A stretch of 64,000 nt of DNA from NCBI GenBank assembly GCA_963969345.1, contig OZ017766.1:4216001-4280000 (forward strand), read 5' to 3'. A model generated the notes under the pieces. That model did not search any database, was not told where the DNA came from, and was given only the letters and a program-made list of their open reading frames with translations. Positions 59,390 to 64,000 of this stretch are shown here, in pieces (position 1 is the first letter of the stretch; each line of letters opens with the position of its first letter). This DNA comes from Turbatrix aceti (taxonomy: Eukaryota; Nematoda; Chromadorea; Rhabditida; Panagrolaimidae). The translations under genes were made by a program, and so were the position numbers.

Positions 59390-60661
59390 ATGGTTTCTGT
59401 GTCTGTCCCTAAAAAAGTAGCGGCGGATGCGCCCTTCAGACACTCGACAGCTGCAAAAGGCTATTTCGAGCGCCGAGATCGCTCCCGGGCCACTGATGTC
59501 CACGACGTGGGTTGTTTGCTTTCGAGTTTTATAAAAGTCGCCTGGTTTTTAGGTAAACTACGTCCGCGCGATCGCCTGGAACACGGATGGCACTAGCCTC
59601 TATTCAGGCTCTGATAAGACTGTTTCTGTGTTTTCACTCGATGGCAGTTCCAAGCTGGTAGGTGGATTTTCGTGATTCTGGTCGGTTTTTTGTGACTTTG
59701 ACCTCTCGATCGTTTTCAGAGGTTTACTGCCACCGGAACGGGCCACGAGGACAACGTTGACTCGATCGCGGCCTCCAAAGTGAGCAAGGACGTGTTTGCG
59801 AGCTGCTCTGCCGACAAATCCGTCCGCATCTGGGACAGCAGATCTCTCAAGTCGACTACGAAGATTCCTACGAAAGGTGACCTTTCCAATTTGATCCAAT
59901 CAATTTATATTTTTGTTTTTTACAGATTCCAACTTGTTCGTGGCGTACACACCTGACGACAAGTACGTTATCGTATCTGACAAGTCGGACAACGTCAGCG
60001 TGATCGACGTACGCGCCGGAAAAGTCTCGGACAATGTCAGTTTCAAGGAAGAGACCAACGACATTGTCGTGCATTCCAGCGGGCAGTTTGCCTTTGTCGG
60101 CACTTCCGGGGGCAAAGTCGAGGTTCTCACGTGGGTTTTGACTGTTTTTCGACGCAGGGGGTTTTTATGAGTGTTTTTTTTTCAGTCTGCCGGACCTGAA
60201 AAAGGTGAAGGCTATCAAAGCGCACCCGACGCTCTCCTCCTGCCAGGCCCTCTGCCTCTCGCCGAACGAACGTTTCCTCTCCGTCGGCGCTTCCGACGCG
60301 TGCTGCAGCATCTGGGATCTCGACACCGGCACTTGCGTCCGGATGCTTCAGCGACTCGATTATCCGATCCGATCGGTTTCGTACAGCCACTGCGGCGGGC
60401 TCCTGGCTTCCGGCAGCGAAGACCACTTCATCGACGTTGCCTGGGCCGAAACCGGCGAAAAGTGGGTTACTTTTGTGCAAAAAAAGAAATTCTGATTATC
60501 GTTGCCGCGTTTTCAGAGTGATCGACGTGCCGCTGGTCTCCGAATGCTACTCCGTGGCATGGCACCCTCTGTTCTACCTCCTCGCGTACGTAACGGCCCC
60601 TGAACGAGACCACCGCGATCATTCGCAGGCGACGATCCGTGTTTTTGGTTACAACAATTGA
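59390..60661 (+). CDS. thoc-3: THO complex subunit 3 (THOC3/Tex1), 334 aa
   Basis: Exons 59390-59506, 59553-59657, 59720-59876, 59926-60130, 60186-60461 and 60517-60661. WD40 repeats fill the protein (GSDKTVSVFSLDG, CSADKSVRIWDSR, GASDACCSIWDLDTG). The hallmark GSEDHFIDVAWAETGEK block, followed by SVAWHP, identifies THOC3 rather than other WD proteins. Length equals human THOC3 (351 aa). THO couples transcription to mRNA export in the nucleus. A CAG at 59357-59359 may be a trans-splice acceptor. TMEM65 begins 155 nt after the stop. Confidence 0.92.
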
Positions 60662-60816
60662 AGTCCGTTCGCGTGTCGAAGGCGCAGTAAAGCGAGTACT
60701 TTTGCCTTGGGATATGGTAATTAGCGTGGCCCGGCTGCGCAGACGACGAATCCACAGCTGGGAAAAGCGAGGCAACAAATTTGCCCACTGACTTTTGGAC
60801 TGACTGACTGACCCTT

Positions 60817-61773
60817 ATGATCTTGCGCGGGGCTGGGAGACTCGCGAGCCGGCTTCTCCGCTCTGTGACGCGAGTCGAGCCCCGGTCACGCGAGCAGGCC
60901 CTGACCGTCGTCAACATCCGCGACTGGCGCGAGATCAAAAACACTCGTTCCGTCGTATCCCCGACCCTCGTCTCGCTCGGCGTCTACGACATCGACACTG
61001 CCAAGGCCTTTGTAAGCCGTCTGAATCCCGGCGAGCGCGAACTCATCTACGACATCATCCGTCGTCGGAAGGCGGCCTCGGCAGAGCCGAAGCCCGTCGC
61101 CGCCGCCGAGGTGCACCACGAAGACCTCGTCTCGCTGTGGTGGATGAACTTCCTGCCCTTCTTCAGCTACGGCTTCATCGACAACGCCATGATGATCGTC
61201 GTCGGTGAGAGCGTGGACGCGTGAGTCGTGCCGGGCGAGGAGGTGGGCTGACCCGGTGTCTGCCATTTCAGCACGATCGGCCACTACATCGGCATCTCGA
61301 TCATGGCGGCCGCCGCGGTGGGTAACATCGTGTCCAACCTCATGGACTACGCCACCGTCGCGTACGTGCAGCACTTCCTCGTCCAGCACGTGAACATACA
61401 GATGCCGCTCCTCACGCAGGCGCAGTGGAAGAACAAGACCGTGAAGACGGTCGTGACGTCGTCGAGAATCTTCGGCCTCCTATCGGGACTCATCATGGGC
61501 ATGTTCCCGCTCCTCTTCTACGACAGCCCAGAGCGACCCCATCCACCGAAGGCTGTCGTCGAGGAAGTCATCGAAAGCGAGAACCAGAACGCTGAACTCG
61601 AGCGGTGGGAAGACTCCACCGACAAGGCGTACTTTGACAAAATCGAGGGCGCCGCGAAGACGCTCAACGCAAAGGCCTTCGACGACTACCGAACGTTCTG
61701 CGAGGACTGGCAGCGTCTAACGTCCACTCCGACAGACGGCGTCGGCGGATTCGAGGAACTCGATAACGACTGA
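60817..61773 (+). CDS. TMEM65, mitochondrial inner-membrane protein, 301 aa
   Basis: Exons 60817-61220 and 61272-61773. The donor at 61221 is chosen over an earlier gtgaga because only it keeps frame. The N-terminus is an Arg-rich mitochondrial presequence (ILRGAGRLASRLLRSVTR). The conserved core is a FFSYGFIDNAMMIVVGE span, TIGHYIGISIMAAAAVGNIVSN and a third span LLSGLIMGMFPLLF. The C-terminal ~90 residues are acidic and go beyond the human protein. TMEM65 has been linked to mitochondrial sodium/calcium exchange. Spacing suggests co-transcription with THOC3. Confidence 0.92.
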
Positions 61774-61994
61774 CACTTTTGATACTTTTCGTTGATTTGG
61801 CGCTAAACTACATTTTTTTTAAATTTGCAGGCTGCTCTGCTCTTTTTTGGACGAAAAACAAAAAAAAACTAATTTTTGTATCTCAATTTTCTTCATTTTC
61901 CGAAATTAGCTACATTTGTACAAGAAACAACTCACGCTAGGCAAAAATTCAGACAGTACCGTATTTCAAAGTGTATCACCCAGTTTTCTGTCGA

Positions 61995-63021
61995 TCAAGG
62001 ATGGCCGTGGGTTACGAGGTTGTATTGGAGCTCGGCGGTGTTGAACATGAGCTGATCGTGATTTCCGCCGCGCTCGAAGCCGCCGTCCTGTCCGTTGATG
62101 GGGGAAGCGAGCTTGCCGCAAGCCTGGTAGCCCACCTTGTCGTCGCCCCGGGAGTAGATGGTGTAGATGCGTTCGCCCTCGTATCTCGGTCTCGAATTGA
62201 TGTCAGCGAGGAAGCGGGACGAGCAGTGGAGGCCGTTGTTCGCGTTGCAGCTGCCGAAGGGAAAGACGCAGAGGAACGAGCCCTGATTGGCGCCGGCAAC
62301 TCCGATGAACGTCCGCACCATGTGACTCAGGCCGGGTCCGACGTCTTCGTTGCCGTCCACGCAGCGGCCTCCGAGGATGGCCTTGCGGGCGACCGGGGAG
62401 CCCATCGAGTACCCGATGACGTTGACCCTGCGGTGCGTGTACTCGTGCACCGCTATGATCAGCATTCGGATCTGAAAATCATGACGTTGGTCCAAAAACA
62501 CGGTCCGTGTGAAAAAAAGAGCAAACAACCCCCCACCCAAATTCATAAACACGGGTTCAGGCCAGAGCCTTTTTTTTTGCAAAAACATACCACTTTGACG
62601 TAATGACAGTTCATCGTAACGAAGAGCACGTTGGTTTTTCCCGCGTCGCCGTAGGTCGTAGCGTACACCTCGTTGTCCTTGTAGCCATGCTGAGTGAAGA
62701 AACGGTAGATCGGGAAGAACGTGCCAGCTTTGTTCGTGATTCCGTGCACGAGAATGACCGGATCGTGTCTGCAATCGTTCACATTGAATTTTTCGACGCC
62801 TTCACCGATTTTTCATCGAAGAAAACAAAAACAAAAACTTACTGAACATTTCCGTCGCCACCTCCGCCATACGATCCCCCGTCTCCGACATCCAACCTGG
62901 CAAGGACATCGACAGCCGGTTGGCCGTATTTAGTTCGGATAAAATTTTGAAAAGCCGGAGAAATCGTAGAAAGTGCTGGGCCAATTAGGCCTAGCAGAAC
63001 GACGATTGTGTGGGACTTCAT
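61995..63021 (-). CDS. Secreted class 2 lipase-like protein, 277 aa
   Basis: Exons (- strand) 62843-63021, 62591-62768 and 61995-62471. The ATG at 63021 opens a signal peptide (TIVVLLGLIGPALS). A TTCTCAG site at 63047-63053 is a likely trans-splice acceptor. HDPVILVHG precedes the nucleophile elbow GYSMGS with Ser141. The region SRGDDKVGYQACG probably carries the catalytic Asp, and GGNHDQLMFNTAELQ the His. Paired cysteines fit an extracellular enzyme. It belongs with the large nematode lips family of class 2 lipases, thought to act on triglycerides in gut or body fluid. Confidence 0.88.
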
Positions 63022-64000
63022 AATCGCAAATGACTGCTCGGGCACGCTGAGAAGAAGAGAACCCCTTATTGATACGAAGTACATCAGCGCACATCACTCA
63101 GGCGCCGCCTATTTTGTTTGCATGAACTGCAGGCTCGTTCGAGGAACACTAACGATCTTTAGCCACGGGCAACCGCAGCCTGACCTGTCGACCCAACATG
63201 TTTTTTTTTCAGCGCAACTTTTTTTCGCCTTCAAATGTGACGACTCCAGTAACAGGAAATTGCGATTTTGACCTTTTTGTTACGTTAGAAGTTTTTTTCA
63301 AGTGCAAAATTAAAATAACTGTCACAAAAACAACTTCCTGGTCAAAAGTTGACCACTTACAATGAACTCAAGTGCGAGCAACTCAAAAACTTAGTCTGTC
63401 GCTGGCTCGCGGTAAGCAGACCGAAAATTGTGGGCTCGCTTCGATGAGCAGAGGACCACAAACCCCCGAGGCAACCACAACCAACGTGAATATCTCAGAT
63501 TAGCCATAAACGAATCTATGATGATTCAATAACCCGTTTGTGATAGAAAGAGAAAATCAAGGATGACAAATTGTCGGTTGCGCACGGTTTAACCCGAACA
63601 TATCAATTACCCTTCCTTCGTTTGGCCAATGCAATACCAAAACGTTCACAAAAACATCACATGCACGATAATGACGACAGCAAAAGAGTCCATGCGCCTA
63701 AAATCAGCGGATGACGTAAATTCTGAACCGTATCTCGAATACCGTAACTGCAAGTACCAAAAAAATCACAAAAAAAGCGGGGAAGAAGCAAAAAATAGTA
63801 AAACAATCAGCCATGAAAAACTCTCGAAGCGAAAATGCAGCTATCGTAAGATCCTATGATTTCTGCTTGCTTTTTTACTTGCTCTCTCTCTTTTTTGTTG
63901 CTCGCTCTTTCTTTTTCGGCATTTATGTCTGTTTATTTGTTTGTTTCCTGCTGAAAATGGTACGTTTTCCTTGTTTTTTTGCTTTATCTTTTTGTGTTGG
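63022..64000. other. Gene-free window end
   Basis: No supported gene. An ATG at 63957 followed directly by gtacg could be the first codon of a gene continuing beyond the window, but this cannot be tested here. Confidence 0.4.

Noticed and set aside
63629..63859. A Lys/Asn-rich short frame near the window end.
   Set aside because: Composition typical of translated A/T-rich intergenic DNA.
1..64000. tRNA genes, transposons, CRISPR-like arrays or viral insertions.
   Set aside because: I looked for box B-like motifs, long terminal inverted repeats, reverse transcriptase or transposase motifs and regular direct repeats, and saw none that hold up.

Overview
The window is nuclear DNA from a nematode, most likely a compact-genome member of the rhabditid group. 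This rests on two cuticle collagens with N-terminal membrane anchors, a cuticlin-like ZP protein, an SXP/RAL-2-like secreted protein, tandem P-glycoproteins, a TWK potassium channel, about 90 mostly 42-60 nt introns with TTTTCAG-type acceptors, and acceptor-like sites just before several start codons that look like trans-splice sites. The species cannot be named from the sequence. No tRNA, rRNA, CRISPR array or intact transposon was seen.

Layout. 1-8.7 kb: a truncated secreted protein, a small secreted peptide, an SXP/RAL-2-like protein, a Thr-rich mucin-like protein, a Hunchback/Ikaros-like zinc-finger factor and two single-span KCNE/MPS-like proteins, all on the + strand. 8.7-17.7 kb: two tandem full-length P-glycoproteins on the - strand. 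18.9-21.6 kb: a two-pore potassium channel (+) converging on a MoeA-type molybdopterin molybdenumtransferase (-). 22.0-38.0 kb: the complete spliceosomal helicase Brr2, SCAP, a ZP-domain protein, a small repeat protein (+) and mevalonate diphosphate decarboxylase (-). 38.4-43.9 kb: an EPS15-like endocytic adaptor, a serine carboxypeptidase (+) and an NUDT9-like Nudix hydrolase (-). 44.1-50.3 kb: Npl4, a CCDC174-like protein and NOC2 (+). 50.4-53.2 kb: two cuticle collagens (-). 54.6-64 kb: ZCCHC4 (-), a short HEATR1/UTP10-like protein, THOC3 and TMEM65 (+), a class 2 lipase (-) and a gene-free end.

Functional themes are mixed, as expected of a chromosomal window: RNA processing and ribosome biogenesis (Brr2, CCDC174-like, NOC2, ZCCHC4, HEATR1-like, THOC3), lipid and mevalonate control (SCAP, MVD, lipase), extracellular matrix (collagens, ZP protein) and membrane transport (P-gps, TWK, MPS-like). 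CCDC174-like/NOC2 and THOC3/TMEM65 are spaced like operon partners.

The most notable points are near-identity of the two P-gp genes confined to their ATP-binding cassettes (gene conversion), a HEATR1-like protein that stops after its N-terminal region and carries an acidic Phe-rich tail, an Npl4 with no room for its N-terminal UBX-like domain, and inverted repeats between CCDC174-like and NOC2. Exon boundaries were worked out by hand from splice consensus, frame and family similarity; nothing was run against a database.
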